A stretch of 64,000 nt of DNA from Plasmodium malariae (lineage: Eukaryota; Apicomplexa; Aconoidasida; Haemosporida; Plasmodiidae). The position numbers and the translations under genes are program-made. A model generated the notes under the pieces. That model had not been told where the DNA came from and searched no databases. It saw only the letters and a list, made by a program, of their open reading frames with translations. Where the stretch lies: NCBI RefSeq assembly GCF_900090045.1, contig NC_041788.1:1736001-1800000 (forward strand), read 5' to 3'. Positions 23,901 to 35,156 of this stretch are shown here, piece by piece (position 1 is the stretch's first letter; every line of letters starts with the position of its first letter).

Positions 23901-25008
23901 ATACATAATTCGCATTAGCACTACTTTCATTTGCTTGCACGTTCATTTGTTCATCTTCCCCTTTGGTATCCTTGTTCAAATCATCTACTACTCCTACTGC
24001 TCCTGCTGCTCCTTCTTCCTGTGTTTTTGACAAAGATCCTTGCTGTTGAGCACTCTTATTCAATTCATTACTTCCTTCTGCTTTCTTTTCCTTTTCGTTT
24101 TCATTATCGACCTCCTTCTTCTGTTCTTGTTCTTCTGAAGTTGCATTTTTACTATTAGAGGGCATATTTTCCACGATCATCGCTAACTCAGGTTCTATAA
24201 TATTTGACTTCATGGATTTATAAAAATAATCATGCATATTTAAATTATAAATATCCTCTGCAATGTTTGATGCTTCTTTCCACATATTTAGTTCACATGC
24301 TGCTTCTAATTGAATTATTTTTGTCTCTAAATGATACTCAATTTTAAGTAGAGACTGGTATTCTGGTTTATGTTTTCCCTTTAATATTAAGTTATAATGA
24401 TTTCTTAGTAAATCGCTTAATTTTTTAAATTCTGTTAGTCTTTTATTTTCCTTACAAAATATTAATGCTTTTTTTGCTGTTTCATGATAAGCCTTTTCTA
24501 ATTTTGGTGTGGCCCTCAATATTTCTAAAATCATCTTGTACGTTTCCATACAAATCCTAAATGAATTTTGTAATTTCCTTTCATATTTTCCTGATAATTC
24601 TATATCTAAAGAAGACATTAAAATTTTCTCAGTAAAATCTATATTAGTTTCTTCTTTCTCTATTTTTTCTTTGTTTAAATTCATATTTTCTTTAGCTATT
24701 CGAACCTTTTCTTCTGCTTTACCTCGAAAATCTGTGATAACTTTACCCAAAGAAGCAATGTTTCCATGCTGACAAATAATTCTATATTGGTGTAACCCAT
24801 CTTTAACTAAGCTCAATTTCTCTAAATATAAACAAAATTCAATATACCTTAACATAATCTGTTCTTGTAATATATGCCATCCTTGTAATCGAAATGTTCT
24901 ATGACCAATGGCCGCATGAAGTATTTGAAGTGCATCTTCATTCTGCCCAATAAATTGTAACTCTTCTGCTCTCTTAAGAGCATTTTCTGGCTTTTGAAAC
25001 GTTTGCAT
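20989..25008 (-). CDS. EIF3A: Eukaryotic translation initiation factor 3 subunit A
   Basis: Largest scaffold subunit of eIF3, which bridges the 40S ribosome, eIF1/eIF4G and mRNA in cytoplasmic initiation. It has 1339 residues, near the roughly 1380-residue length in other eukaryotes. The N-terminus (MQTFQKPENALKRAEELQFIGQNEDALQILH) is the conserved eIF3a start. A helical and PCI region covers about residues 1-600, interrupted by an acidic Gln/Glu/Ala insert at about 285-365. A long charged coiled coil of the spectrin-like type spans about 620-1020. An Arg-Asp/Arg-Glu dipeptide tract (about 1059-1175) replaces the ten-residue repeats of the animal protein. A Lys/Glu/Asp-rich tail follows. Frames opened by the RD/RE repeat on other strands and phases are artefacts. 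Identification is firm. Confidence 0.95.
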   Translation of the reverse strand: MQTFQKPENALKRAEELQFIGQNEDALQILHAAIGHRTFRLQGWHILQEQIMLRYIEFCLYLEKLSLVKDGLHQYRIICQHGNIASLGKVITDFRGKAEEKVRIAKENMNLNKEKIEKEETNIDFTEKILMSSLDIELSGKYERKLQNSFRICMETYKMILEILRATPKLEKAYHETAKKALIFCKENKRLTEFKKLSDLLRNHYNLILKGKHKPEYQSLLKIEYHLETKIIQLEAACELNMWKEASNIAEDIYNLNMHDYFYKSMKSNIIEPELAMIVENMPSNSKNATSEEQEQKKEVDNENEKEKKAEGSNELNKSAQQQGSLSKTQEEGAAGAVGVVDDLNKDTKGEDEQMNVQANESSANANYVLAKSKENLKNWVAIFYEKMADILFVYESELFHGLAWLKYCFHILNYKKSVTEKEKSFICTKAVLAVLSIPLIGNKKKNEDYAKIFEAHKKMSQLLGHTSVPLKESLKNGLRVRNILNCADEDVQKLYSIIENQFTPLSLCLECEVLLKELESTEHKLYINKIKEVIFHKLILQLSKVYSYISIDYFIENICPEHFISWNDAETMLVDMAYQKELEMRIDLTKRAIYFEDKENVNSSMLIKDSLMNMYVDLQEGLKMINECITIENEVEHLKMGLLRYEEEFNLLDKGNKDINYSTANIEDIIENESFDDNKPIEDERLLKKIYDKIDKEHQKFQLLSEEHNKKRKEMLRKQKEQEQAQLKIKMEKKLLEEKLEKEKKEELAKKGEKLRIKEEKTKKKSEAAEQMLKEIKKLCTNSTSKILMKGKYMDEITIEDILNGYVDFEDIEEVQEKLRLNERNEIIKIRKMEYKKVDHYFRALRQVELNHMNKWIALVFQEDTEILLQEQKAAEEEQKADFEAALREKEEYVKFSNDIDEFTKNEMKARIMEFEKNLKAQKDRLHDLLKEEKIQRARDRRDQHLRKLKAEEERKRVEEEEERLLKEEMERRKKEEAQKRKLDEISRIQRERDLEIEQQLLRKREELRNGDKLYRKSSIDDDFTWRRGEKTGSQYDGDGYKRYDENRDDSYRDRSERRDRRDWGGRDRDRDRDRERDRDRDRDRDRDRDRDRDREHRRDRDRDRDYKKDRDRDRDRDREYRRDRDKERDRDREHRRDRDKERDRDREHRRDRDKERDRDKERDRDKERDRDREYRKDRERDFRKSERDKDEKSRDDKNERDHNNDLDEKVDKDAKTNDRNSKRGQEKNKVKEDIINNSTEEKNQSAWNGKEEDSDIKKIQDINNGDDNTRKDSVIENDIYKNAVEEKHNHTKDNEEMTNGKEIIDNDQEKKEEGSDGGDFTVFKKKRKSFLKYFMKT
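21484..21832 (-). repeat. RD/RE-encoding purine-rich repeat in eIF3A
   Basis: On the coding strand this is an imperfect array of AGAGAC/AGGGAT-type hexamers encoding RD, RE and KERDRDREHRRD units. Strand asymmetry is strong: pyrimidines on +, purines on -. It keeps several alternative frames open, which explains the spurious overlapping open frames. Confidence 0.9.
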
Positions 25009-28000
25009 ATTTTACTATATGAACACTCAACTTTTACACCAAAATAAAAGAACATATATTTTTATAAATTAACCACAGTTCTGTTTTCAATATATATATA
25101 ATACATGTGTGCATGTGTATATGTATATATATATATATTTTAACATACGTTTCCTTATTATTATATACGTTAGAATCGTATATATGCATATTAAAATAAA
25201 ATCAACAACAACGTACAGTAATGATTTTCCCAGCTATCGTTTTTCAAATTTTATTTTATATCAATAAAAATGTAAGTTGTTCCTTATATATATCACGAAA
25301 AATAAAATAAATGAAAAAAAAAAAGATCTGGGCCATTAAAGATGATATACAGTATATATAATACATTCATATAAATGGTTATTTACATATACATATATTT
25401 TTTACATATATGCATTTTTGCTCTTACAGTGAATTACTTTCTTATACAATATATTATAAAGGAAATCCTTTGATGAATTCACACAAACTAAATATATTCC
25501 GTTGTACATTCTTTCTAAGATATCTTTAAATACTAAATTACTTCCTTTTTTTTTTTATAAAAGAAAAAAAAATGATAAAAACTCAAGTGTTAGTATTGTT
25601 CAGCATAGTACAATTTCACATTTATTATTTATCTCTACATCTTCAGTTATATATATATATATATATATATATAAATATATGACAATGAAAATAAGATTAA
25701 CACATGTATCTAACATATGCAGGGATGGATACTCCTATTATTATGAAGCATGTTTTTTAAAATGTTACAATATTTTCTTATTCACAAATGTACATTTTTT
25801 CCTTCTCTTATACACTGAAATGTACATATATATATATATATATCACAAGTGAACACTTTATCTTCTGTTTGATTTCGTTTATATTTTTAAATTTCTTCCT
25901 ATATTTACTTATAAAGGCAATTGAAAAATATGTATGTACAATGTATATTTATTATATGAGAAATATGTACATATATATAAGTATACACTCATGTATATAT
26001 TTAAATATAAATTATATTTATTATTTTGTATGAATAAAAAGGAAAAAAATAAATTTAATAATATTTACAGAGGTGAAATAAAAACTAATTAATGATAAAT
26101 ACATATAAAACATAAATGTAACATGAAGCATGAAGTTTTTTCTTCTTTTTTTTTTTTAAATTAATCTGTTTACTGTAATTTTTTACTTGTGTTTTTTGTT
26201 TTATTTATTTATTTATATATTTATTTATTTTTATGTTTTTTTTTTACTTAATTTGTTTTTTTAAATAAAAGTACATATCGCAAATGATACTAATCGATCA
26301 GATTATTGATATGTACATATACATATCATATATGTATATATTACATATATAAATGTTATTTTATATTCACATTTATAGATGATAAATTAAAAGTTAAACT
26401 CTTATATTAATTCTTTTTTTATATTACGTTTATACTTATATAATACATATATATATATACGCACATATGTACATTTAAATTTATTTGTATTATATATATA
26501 TAACATACACAGTAACCTTTCTCACAAGTTGAATAATTTCATTATTATGAGAATGCATACAAATTTGAGAATTATTCAAAGTGCTTTGAAAAATATGCAC
26601 ATCTTAATTATACTATACTATACATATATATATATATATTTATATATATATATACATATGTATGTGCACATTAAAAATGTATTACTCTGCATTATTGAAT
26701 TATTTTAAAATGATATATTAAGGCATACGCATTTTTTTTATTTACCGTTACGAAAAGTTGTACTGCATAACAGCCCCATAAACAATAATTCCGTTTTCAC
26801 CAAGCTACTCCATTCTTTATCTTTTTAATATATGGAAACATTTTTAAATTTTGATAAAATTAAAATGAATAATTAGAGGTTTAATAATGTCAATAAATAA
26901 AAAAAATAACTCAGATAAAATATAAATTTTACTACAATTAAAAAATTATTTTTAAAGATGCTATTATATGTATGTATGCATATATGTATATATCATTACC
27001 GAAGCGACGGTAGTGATATAACTATATTTTTTATACTATTAATAAAAATGTACAAAGTATATTTTTCTATACACAATATTATAAGAAACAATAAATTATT
27101 ATGACGAAATGTTAAATAGAATATGCTGTTTCATATTTTTAGTAGTTTCTTTTCTTTTCTTTTTTTTTTAATATAGATGATAATCACCTCGTAGGATTTA
27201 GTTTTTGCAGGGGTTAAATTTTTTCATAATGCATTTTTACAAGAATAGTTTTTCTTATCTTTTTTTTTTTTTTTTTGCACAAATTGAATGTACTTTCTGT
27301 AAATAATTTCCGTTTTCCTCAAAAAGAGAAAAAAAAAATATAAAATATAACATATCAAAGTATTATATTTTGATAGTTTTTATTCACTCATTTAATGAAT
27401 TGTTATTAAAACAATTTATGTAGAAAAAAAAAAAAAGCATGCACACCATATTTTCCCGTTTGATACTATATAAGTAGTAAATTAAAAATAAATTACAATG
27501 TATATTCTTCTTTTATGTATAATAAAAATATAAATAAAATTTGATTGTTTATCTTAATTAGTAGTTTTTATTTAGACTTCGATAAATACGATGAAAACGT
27601 TAGAACTATAAATTATAACTCGTGTGAACTTAAGGTTACGGCGTTCTTTTCTTTTTACGTCGGAAACATTAAAGAACACAGAATTCAAGAGAAAATTGTA
27701 ATATGAAAAAGGAACCTTTTTTAAAATTATAAATTTATTTAATACATTGATTAGCATATAATTATAATTATAAATAATCATTTATAAGTATGAAAAATAC
27801 AGCTTATATAAATAGACTTATTTACATAAATTATAAATAACTTCTAATAAAACTAATGAAAAGAAATAATGACCTTTTTTTTTTTTTTTCCCATAATGCA
27901 CGTAAAAATTGATACATCAAATAAAATGTTTGAATAATAAGATTTTGTTCATATGTTAATGTTAATATAAATTGTTTCTACATTTTAATAAACCTATTTG

Positions 28001-29271
28001 TACATAATATTCATGAATATATATATAACAGTTCAGTGGCTATAATGGATTGCGGGAGATATTTGTGTACATAGATAACTAAAAGAAAAGTAATTTCACA
28101 GAATAAGAAATTATATTTTCTTCCTCATTCTGGCTATATAAAAATGAGAAAACATTACATTAATAATAGGGAAATATTTAACTTTTATTCCCTTTTTCTT
28201 ATTCTTTGAACAAATAAATTATTTCATAATTGCGTAATAATACTACTAATATATTTAAAAAAAAAAATGGTGGCATTAAATCAAAGTTTGCATGTATGTG
28301 TATATTTAATTCATATTATTTATATAATATATATATATTTATATAGACATTTATGCATGGCAAAAAAACAATAATTGCAATTTCCTAGTTTCTGCATACT
28401 TACCTATTTGTTTAAGTATATATAAGAATATATGTACATATGTTTAAAATGACTGTAATTATAAGTGACAAAAAGTAAAATATAAAAGAAAAATTAGCTA
28501 AAGTGTATGAAATTTTATATTTTCATATTCCTGTGGTTATTTCAAACGACTTATTTATGAATGGGAATATCTCAAGTATTTATAAATGTTTATGCATAAG
28601 AAGGATTTTTTTTTTTTTTCTCTTTTAAAACAATTTCATAAAGAAACTTATAACAGCCAAAAACAAAACACTGAAAAAAAAACACACAAAAAAAATATAC
28701 ACATGTATAAATATATAAATTTCAAATTTGAAGTGATATAATATCCTAAAAGTGAGAAAACATTTTGAGCAGTAAACATTCAGTAAATAATAAATTTTTT
28801 TTTGTCAATATTATTTTTTCTGTAATGTATTATATTTTAAACAATATAAATCTCCAATTTGCAGACACTTAAGTATATTTACGTATATAAGTAAATACCT
28901 ACATATACACAAATATTTATACATATATATGTATATATATTTTTGTTTTTACAATAATTTATTTAATTACTCCCTTTTTACAACGCCAGTCCTTTTAGTT
29001 TAAGCAAACTGTATTATGGAAGTAATTAAACTTTTTTCTGTTTTTCGTACACCTTTTTTTTTTAGTTAAAAATTATTTATTTTCGTAAAAATATTACTGA
29101 TAAGGAAAAAAAAAATTACAAAATTTATGAGTACTGAATTTATATTCTCACATACGAATGTACATATATATATATATATATGTATATGTATTTGTAAAAG
29201 TATTATGCGCTTTTTTGTATATATGTGCATTTAAAGATTTAAGCCTTTTTAAATGAAAAAAAAAAAAAAAA
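25009..29271. promoter_or_regulatory. 4.3-kb divergent upstream region of eIF3A and SDHB
   Basis: The two genes point away from each other, so both promoters lie here. (TA)n tracts occur at 25651-25671 and 26626-26650. Poly(T) runs occur near 27259-27275 and 27879-27890. Islands of less biased sequence occur near 26745-26820, 26989-27020 (a 13-bp hairpin, listed separately), 27180-27225 and 27590-27690. No protein gene is convincing. An open frame at 27572-27781 (-) was considered and set aside. Confidence 0.55.
26989..27020 (+). other. 13-bp inverted repeat with AAGCGA loop
   Basis: The arms TATATCATTACCG and CGGTAGTGATATA pair over 13 bp with a single G-U. The loop is six bases. It includes CCG/CGG pairs in a region otherwise over 80% AT, and there is no internal mismatch. 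It could be part of an unannotated structured RNA or a 5' untranslated region element. Strand is not decidable. Confidence 0.6.
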
Positions 29272-30225
29272 ATGGTAAAAAAAAATGAGTTGAGATTTAC
29301 TATGAACGTATTACATTACAAATCATGGTATTTATATAATAAAGTAGGGTTTTTTTCAAGTGTAAAGTCCCCATTAATTAATGAGTCTATAATTAATAAT
29401 GAATCATTAAAGAATGAGTCAGAACAAACAACGAAAAATAAGGAACAAAATCAGCTAAAAAAATTTTCCATATTTAGATATAATCCTCAAAGTAATAATA
29501 AGAGACCAAAAATGCAAACGTTTGAAGTAGATATCGATAATTGTGGGCCAATGGTTTTAGACGTATTAATAAAAATAAAAGATGAAATAGATTCTACTTT
29601 GTCTTTTAGGAGGAGTTGTCGAGAAGGTATATGTGGTAGTTGTGCTATGAACATTAATGGAAAAAATGGATTAGCTTGCTTAACAGAAGTAAATAAAAAC
29701 AAAAAAGAGGTTACAGAAATACATCCCTTACCAAACTTATACATTATGAAGGATTTAGTGCCAGATTTAACTAATTTTTACAATCAGTATAAATCTATTG
29801 ATCCATGGTTAAAAAGAAAAACGAAAAAAGAAAAGGGACAAAAAGAATTTTATCAGTCTATTGAAGATAGAAAGAAATTAGATGGTTTATATGAATGTAT
29901 TATGTGTGCTTCTTGTTCTACTTCATGCCCATCGTATTGGTGGAATCCCGAATATTATTTAGGACCTGCTACATTAATGCAAGCTTATCGATGGATTGTC
30001 GATAGTAGAGATGAATACACAGATGAACGTTTAATGGAAGTTAATGATACAATGAAATTGTATAGGTGTCATGGAATTATGAACTGTTCATTATGTTGTC
30101 CTAAAGGCTTAGACCCAGCCAAAGCCATAAGAAATATGAAGGAATTAGTTCAGCAAAAATTTTCGGAGGAAAATATAAAATCACACTCCATTTATGTGAG
30201 GGAGAAAATGGGAAAAACCAGTTAG
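29272..30225 (+). CDS. SDHB: Succinate dehydrogenase iron-sulfur subunit (complex II)
   Basis: Electron-transfer subunit of mitochondrial complex II. It passes electrons from the flavoprotein to ubiquinone through three Fe-S clusters. It has 317 residues. An N-terminal extension of about 75 residues, rich in Lys/Asn/Ser, serves as presequence and linker. The [2Fe-2S] cysteines are C116, C121, C124 and C136 ([22 protein letters not shown]). The [4Fe-4S] and [3Fe-4S] ligands come from C209-x2-C212-x2-C215-x3-C219 ([12 protein letters not shown]) and C266, C272 and C276 ([18 protein letters not shown]). All expected cysteines are present. The ATG at 29272 follows a poly(A) leader; a second Met at residue 11 is a possible alternative start. 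Identification is firm. Confidence 0.96.
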   Translation: MVKKNELRFTMNVLHYKSWYLYNKVGFFSSVKSPLINESIINNESLKNESEQTTKNKEQNQLKKFSIFRYNPQSNNKRPKMQTFEVDIDNCGPMVLDVLIKIKDEIDSTLSFRRSCREGICGSCAMNINGKNGLACLTEVNKNKKEVTEIHPLPNLYIMKDLVPDLTNFYNQYKSIDPWLKRKTKKEKGQKEFYQSIEDRKKLDGLYECIMCASCSTSCPSYWWNPEYYLGPATLMQAYRWIVDSRDEYTDERLMEVNDTMKLYRCHGIMNCSLCCPKGLDPAKAIRNMKELVQQKFSEENIKSHSIYVREKMGKTS

Positions 30226-31234
30226 TCGGGAATAAATGAAATAATCGAAGAAACCAAAAAAAAAGAAACGAATAAAAAAGATCTTTCTGCTAAGTCATTT
30301 ATATAATAATGTAAAATTTTGAATTAGTAGTAATACATTTTTTTTTTTTTTTTACGTGTATGTTAAGTTCCTTATACGTGAGTGTTGATTTTTTATTATG
30401 TATAATAAACATAATTCATAAAATTTCGTTTTGCCTTTTTATCATTTCCCCATTTATTACAAGTGTTTACATACAAGTTTATTGCGTATTCTCTCATTTG
30501 TATAATCCATTTTTGTGTTACACTGTTTAATACATTTTTTTTTTTTTTTTTAAAACTTCTATTTAGTTATTCCTTCGTTTTATTCCATTTTATTTTTTTT
30601 GTTTTTATTGTACCAATTATTAGTTTTATTACATTTTGTTATTTTACTTTTTAATCTATTAAAACTACATAGCGCTTTTACCTTTTGTTAAATAAACCAA
30701 AAAAAGACATCTGAGTTTATATCCATTGAATAAATGATATATTATATACTGTACATATATATTTTATTGCTTTCATAACATTTATTTTATATGTTAAAGC
30801 GGCATAATGCATAAAGTGTAATTTCAACTGTTCCACGGATTTTAAATGTAACAACATATATATTGGGCAGAACGATTTTTCATTCTTCCCAAAATTTTAT
30901 TAATATTTTAGGTTATTATGTTATTTCATTATTTAATTCCCCTTTTCCTAGTACTAGTAAAAGCAGGGATAAAAGAAAAATATATATATAAAACATAAAT
31001 AAATAAATATATATATACATAAATACATTTTTATGCAATTATTTGTTTACATATATATGGTACGTATAACATTCGTTATTTAAAAAGCAAAAAAGAGAAA
31101 ATAATATATATTAATTTCTGATTTTTATAAACCAAAAAGTATGCAGTTTTGATTTATTCTGAATATAAATACAGGCATAATAATATAATAAAATATATAG
31201 TGTGAATAACAAAAAAGGTCTCAAAAATAAATAA

Positions 31235-31286
<52 letters not shown>

Positions 31287-32030
31287 ATGTATGTATGTAT
31301 GTATAACAATTATACTCTAGATTTGTTAAACTTCCTTTTTTTTATTAAATGTTATTTTTATTTTAAACATATATTTAAAAAAAAAAAAAAAAAGTAAAAT
31401 ATAAAATTAAAAAATGCATTTTTCTCTTGTTTAATAAAACTACTAAAACATGATTTGTGCTCGTACGTACACATATTCATCTAATATATATATATATATA
31501 TATATGTGTACATGCAACACTAAAAATTATATATTTACGCGACAATTATTATATAATAATAACTGGTCGACAAAAGGAATTAGCTAAGTTGTAAAACGGG
31601 TTTTACAAATTTACACGTATTGATGTTGGTTTTGGGTTTTTTTTTTTTTTTTTTTTTTTTTAAATAATTTTTTTACTCTCTTTAATACATCATTATACTA
31701 CTTAATATTTCTTACATTTAGAGGTTAGTTTTTTACTTTGTCAAACTTTTTTTGGTACTCAAGTAAAATTTAAAATTTTCACATATTCTAGAGAAGCATC
31801 TCTCTTAAAATATTAACAATTGCAAGCTATTTATTTGATATCTATATTAAGTGTTCAATATGTAATTTATTACATAATTATATATACATAAATATATTAT
31901 GTATAATAATTCTTCCAAGTGCATATATCATTACACAAGTTATGGGAACCTTACCCCCCTTAAACTAGGTTATAAACTTATTTTTTTTTTATTTATGTGT
32001 TCTATAATTCGCCATAATTTATTTTGCTCT
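30226..32030. other. Convergent intergenic spacer (SDHB / BDP2)
   Basis: Two 3' flanks meet here. Features are poly(T) at 30340-30352 and 31638-31662, (TA)n at 31239-31282 followed by (TATG)n, and poly(A) at 31378-31393. A perfect 8-bp hairpin at 31589-31608 (arms TTGTAAAA/TTTTACAA, loop CGGG) is present. No gene is seen. Confidence 0.65.
31239..31282. repeat. (TA)n microsatellite followed by TATG repeats
   Basis: About 22 TA units, then GTGTATGTATGTATGTATG, preceded by AATA repeats. It lies in the convergent SDHB/BDP2 spacer. Confidence 0.9.
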
Positions 32031-35000
32031 CTATATTTTTGCGTCATAACCCTCAGCTATTAGTTCCTTTTTGTTTATAGGAACATTTGTCTGATGTTGA
32101 GTCAAAATGGCTTGTTGAATAACTTGTCCTTTCCACTCAGGCCAAGCAGAGCCTGAGTTTTTACGATTTTTTTGGGGATTTTTTGGTGTGTCCATAGATG
32201 CTAAAAAATCTGCATGCATCCCCATAACATCTTCTCTAATTTCTAAATTTTTTTTATTTTCATCTACTGGTTTGTACTGTGGTAACGATTTTCTTCTATT
32301 ATCTAAAAAATTATTTGCCATTTCTTTTTTTTTATCACTTGGTAACTGCCTTTTTACCTTTTTTTTATCATAGGAATCTGAATCCATATCAGAATCGCTA
32401 TCTGTATCACTGTCGTCATCACTTGATGTTGAAAAGGTAGATGAGTCAGACGAATTTGACGATGATGAATCGGAAGAATTAGATGACGATGATATATATC
32501 TATTAGCTCTTCGTTTATCATAATGATCATTATTATTATTATTATTCATGTAATTTTTGTTGTTGTTAATATTCTTCATGGGTATTTTTCCTTTTGCAAT
32601 ATTGCAATTAGGAATTTGTTCAGAAGATATTAAAGAAGCTTTATACTGTTCTAAATTAATTCTACCCATATGGTTAATGTATAAAAATATTCTTTTCTGT
32701 TTTTCTATAGATAATAAATCAGTATCAAAAGTGAAAAATTTATCAAACATATGATTTTCTGCTAATATACCCAAGTCATCTTGTATTATTTCAAGCGCGG
32801 CTCTTCTTTGATTCGGAGCTAATCTTCTTAAATTTTTAAAAAGTAAATTAACTTGATAATTATTTAATCCTTTATCATTAATTCCTATTTTCTGTATTCC
32901 CGGTGGTTCGGGTATAGTACCAATACTAGGTGGTTCGAATTCTATAGAATTATTACTATTATTGTTGTTATTACTATTATTCTTAATTAAATTAGAGAAA
33001 TTATCCTTTTTATTATTTATAAACTTTTCATGAGTATTTTTCGAAGAAACATTTGATGTCTGTTTATTTGTATTATATAATTTATCTCCTTTTTTATTAT
33101 GTATAGGATATACAATATTGCTAGAAGATGTATTCACATTACTATTCATAAATCCACTACCACCACCTGCTCCTGTCTTGACCATATTATTATTATTCCT
33201 TCTTTTAGCAGGGTGATAATTACTTCTACTATTTGTAGTGTTATTCCTTTTATTATTATTATTATCTGAACTAATATTATCACTGCTATTGCTACTATAA
33301 CTGCTACTACTATTCCTGCTTCTACTAATGTTATCATCATAATCATAATTATTCGATAATATTTCATTATATTTATTCATATCTAAATATACAGAATTCG
33401 TGTTTTTTGTGAACTCGGAAAGAAGACTTTCCATTTTGGAATTTTGTTTTACTAACCTATCAAATTCTTTAGCTAATTTATAGGCATCATTCCAAACACA
33501 ATTTTTGACTTTGTGATAAGTAAAAGCATTAAAAAAAATTTGTCTAACATCCTGTTGCCATTCAAAAGGATTATTATATTTATTATTTAATAATTTATTT
33601 TCGATTGTTTGAAAATCCATTGGATTTTTTATTATATTAAAATAATTTGGTATTCCATCTAATTCTGGGTTTACTGGTTCTAAAAACCAGCAACAATATT
33701 CTTTTTTTTTTAACTTATGTAATATCTTAAAACAATTATTTTTCCATAGATTCCTTGTTTTATAAACTCTTTTTTTATATGTTCTTTTGTGTTGTTCATA
33801 TTCTTCAACTGTGCTATCTTCATGAAAGTTACTACTATTTCTTTGTCTTTTTTTTAACATCTCCTTTCCACCTCCTGCCCCGGGTGCTCCTTTTTTATTA
33901 TTATTATTATTATTATTACAAGTACTACTACTGTTATATCTTGACATTTTCCCCTTTCCAGCATTTGTTAAAGTACCATGTGAATTCTTGTTAACATTAC
34001 TATTACTGTTTTTATTATTACTATTATCTACTTCATTTTTACTAATTCCACCTTTTCTAGTTAAATTACTTTTATTTTGTTGAATTTTTTCATTTTCATG
34101 ATATTTTGAGTTAGCTAATAATGAACTGCTACTACCCTGTCTATTATTCCCTCTTAGGTCAAGGGTACTATGAGTAGAATTACTAACATTGTTATTATTT
34201 TTTTCATTTATAGTGTTTCTCCTATCACCTTTTACAAGAAGAGTTGATTTTTCATCTTCATTATTATTGTTTATTATTTTTTTTTTATTGGTCTCTTTTT
34301 GCTTATCATTATTATTTTCTTTAGTAATAGCACTCCATTCTTCTTTAGAATAAAATTTGTCAAAAGATTTCTTTGACTTTCTCTTTCCTGCATCATATAT
34401 ATTATTTGATAAAGAACAACGTAAATTTTTAATTTCATTTAGGTGTCTTTTCGATATGGCTGTGAACGTATTTCTTTTTTCGGATTTCGATTTTTCGCAG
34501 TTTATTTCATAAAATCGAAATCCTAATAAATTCATTGCATTCGATATATAAGTTAACTCATCTTCTGTTAAATATAATATACCTCTTTCGAAGCTTCTTA
34601 CATCATCTACATTATTAAAAAATGCATTCTTTACATTACTTTTTGTTATGTTTTCTTCTTCACAATTTAAAAATATATTGTTACTTGTTTGATTACTGTT
34701 ACTATTACTATTAGTGTTACTATTTGTATTACTGTTATTATTATTATCATTATAACTGCAGTTATCACTTGCATTATTTATTCTGTTAAAATGGATGCCA
34801 TCATTTAAGTTGTGACTTACACAATGGCATTTGTTGTTACCATCACTGCCAATACTGTTACCTTTTTCATTGGTATTGTTATTATTATCAATGCTATGAT
34901 TACTATCATTGTTATGATTACAGTTGTTGTTATCATTATCGTCATCATTAAAATAGTTTATGTCATATCCATTATCGTCAATCGTATTTTCATTTGAAAG

Positions 35001-35156
35001 AGAGCTGTAATTCATATTATTATTTTTGACGCAGTCATTATTTATATTATTAATGTCATTATTATTCCTATGTGGATCAAATATATTATTATTCATATCA
35101 TTATTATTGTTACTAACATTACGAAAATTGCTCATTTCATCATTATTTGAATTCAT
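32031..35156 (-). CDS. BDP2: Bromodomain protein 2 (BDP2), BET-like with bromodomain and NET domain
   Basis: Chromatin reader of acetylated histones that takes part in transcriptional control in Plasmodium. It has 1041 residues, much of it Asn/Ser low complexity. The bromodomain lies at about residues 475-575 (KILHKLKKKEYCCWFLEPV...NPMDFQTIENKLLNNKY...VWNDAYKLAKEFDRLV). The usual acetyl-lysine-contacting Asn appears as KNCVWNDA. A NET-type domain at about 750-830 (NYQVNLLFKNLRRLAPNQRRAALEII...DLLSIEKQKRIFLYI) makes it BET-like, but with a single bromodomain. A Ser/Asp-rich acidic segment, likely a casein-kinase target, precedes the C-terminus. Gene order next to SDHB matches P. falciparum BDP2 as I remember it. 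Long Asn runs make the N-terminal third unreliable for alignment. Identification is firm. Confidence 0.9.
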   Translation of the reverse strand: MNSNNDEMSNFRNVSNNNNDMNNNIFDPHRNNNDINNINNDCVKNNNMNYSSLSNENTIDDNGYDINYFNDDDNDNNNCNHNNDSNHSIDNNNNTNEKGNSIGSDGNNKCHCVSHNLNDGIHFNRINNASDNCSYNDNNNNSNTNSNTNSNSNSNQTSNNIFLNCEEENITKSNVKNAFFNNVDDVRSFERGILYLTEDELTYISNAMNLLGFRFYEINCEKSKSEKRNTFTAISKRHLNEIKNLRCSLSNNIYDAGKRKSKKSFDKFYSKEEWSAITKENNNDKQKETNKKKIINNNNEDEKSTLLVKGDRRNTINEKNNNNVSNSTHSTLDLRGNNRQGSSSSLLANSKYHENEKIQQNKSNLTRKGGISKNEVDNSNNKNSNSNVNKNSHGTLTNAGKGKMSRYNSSSTCNNNNNNNKKGAPGAGGGKEMLKKRQRNSSNFHEDSTVEEYEQHKRTYKKRVYKTRNLWKNNCFKILHKLKKKEYCCWFLEPVNPELDGIPNYFNIIKNPMDFQTIENKLLNNKYNNPFEWQQDVRQIFFNAFTYHKVKNCVWNDAYKLAKEFDRLVKQNSKMESLLSEFTKNTNSVYLDMNKYNEILSNNYDYDDNISRSRNSSSSYSSNSSDNISSDNNNNKRNNTTNSRSNYHPAKRRNNNNMVKTGAGGGSGFMNSNVNTSSSNIVYPIHNKKGDKLYNTNKQTSNVSSKNTHEKFINNKKDNFSNLIKNNSNNNNNSNNSIEFEPPSIGTIPEPPGIQKIGINDKGLNNYQVNLLFKNLRRLAPNQRRAALEIIQDDLGILAENHMFDKFFTFDTDLLSIEKQKRIFLYINHMGRINLEQYKASLISSEQIPNCNIAKGKIPMKNINNNKNYMNNNNNNDHYDKRRANRYISSSSNSSDSSSSNSSDSSTFSTSSDDDSDTDSDSDMDSDSYDKKKVKRQLPSDKKKEMANNFLDNRRKSLPQYKPVDENKKNLEIREDVMGMHADFLASMDTPKNPQKNRKNSGSAWPEWKGQVIQQAILTQHQTNVPINKKELIAEGYDAKI

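Noticed and set aside
25502..26033. Plus-strand open frames upstream of eIF3A
   Set aside because: Composition is dominated by (TA)n-encoded Tyr-Ile runs and homopolymers, with no domain and no clear splice extension.
27572..27781. 69-aa minus-strand open frame in the eIF3A/SDHB upstream region
   Set aside because: The second half (DVKRKERRNLKFTRV) looks less repetitive than the surroundings, but there is no family match, no supporting splice structure and no start context. It is too weak to call.
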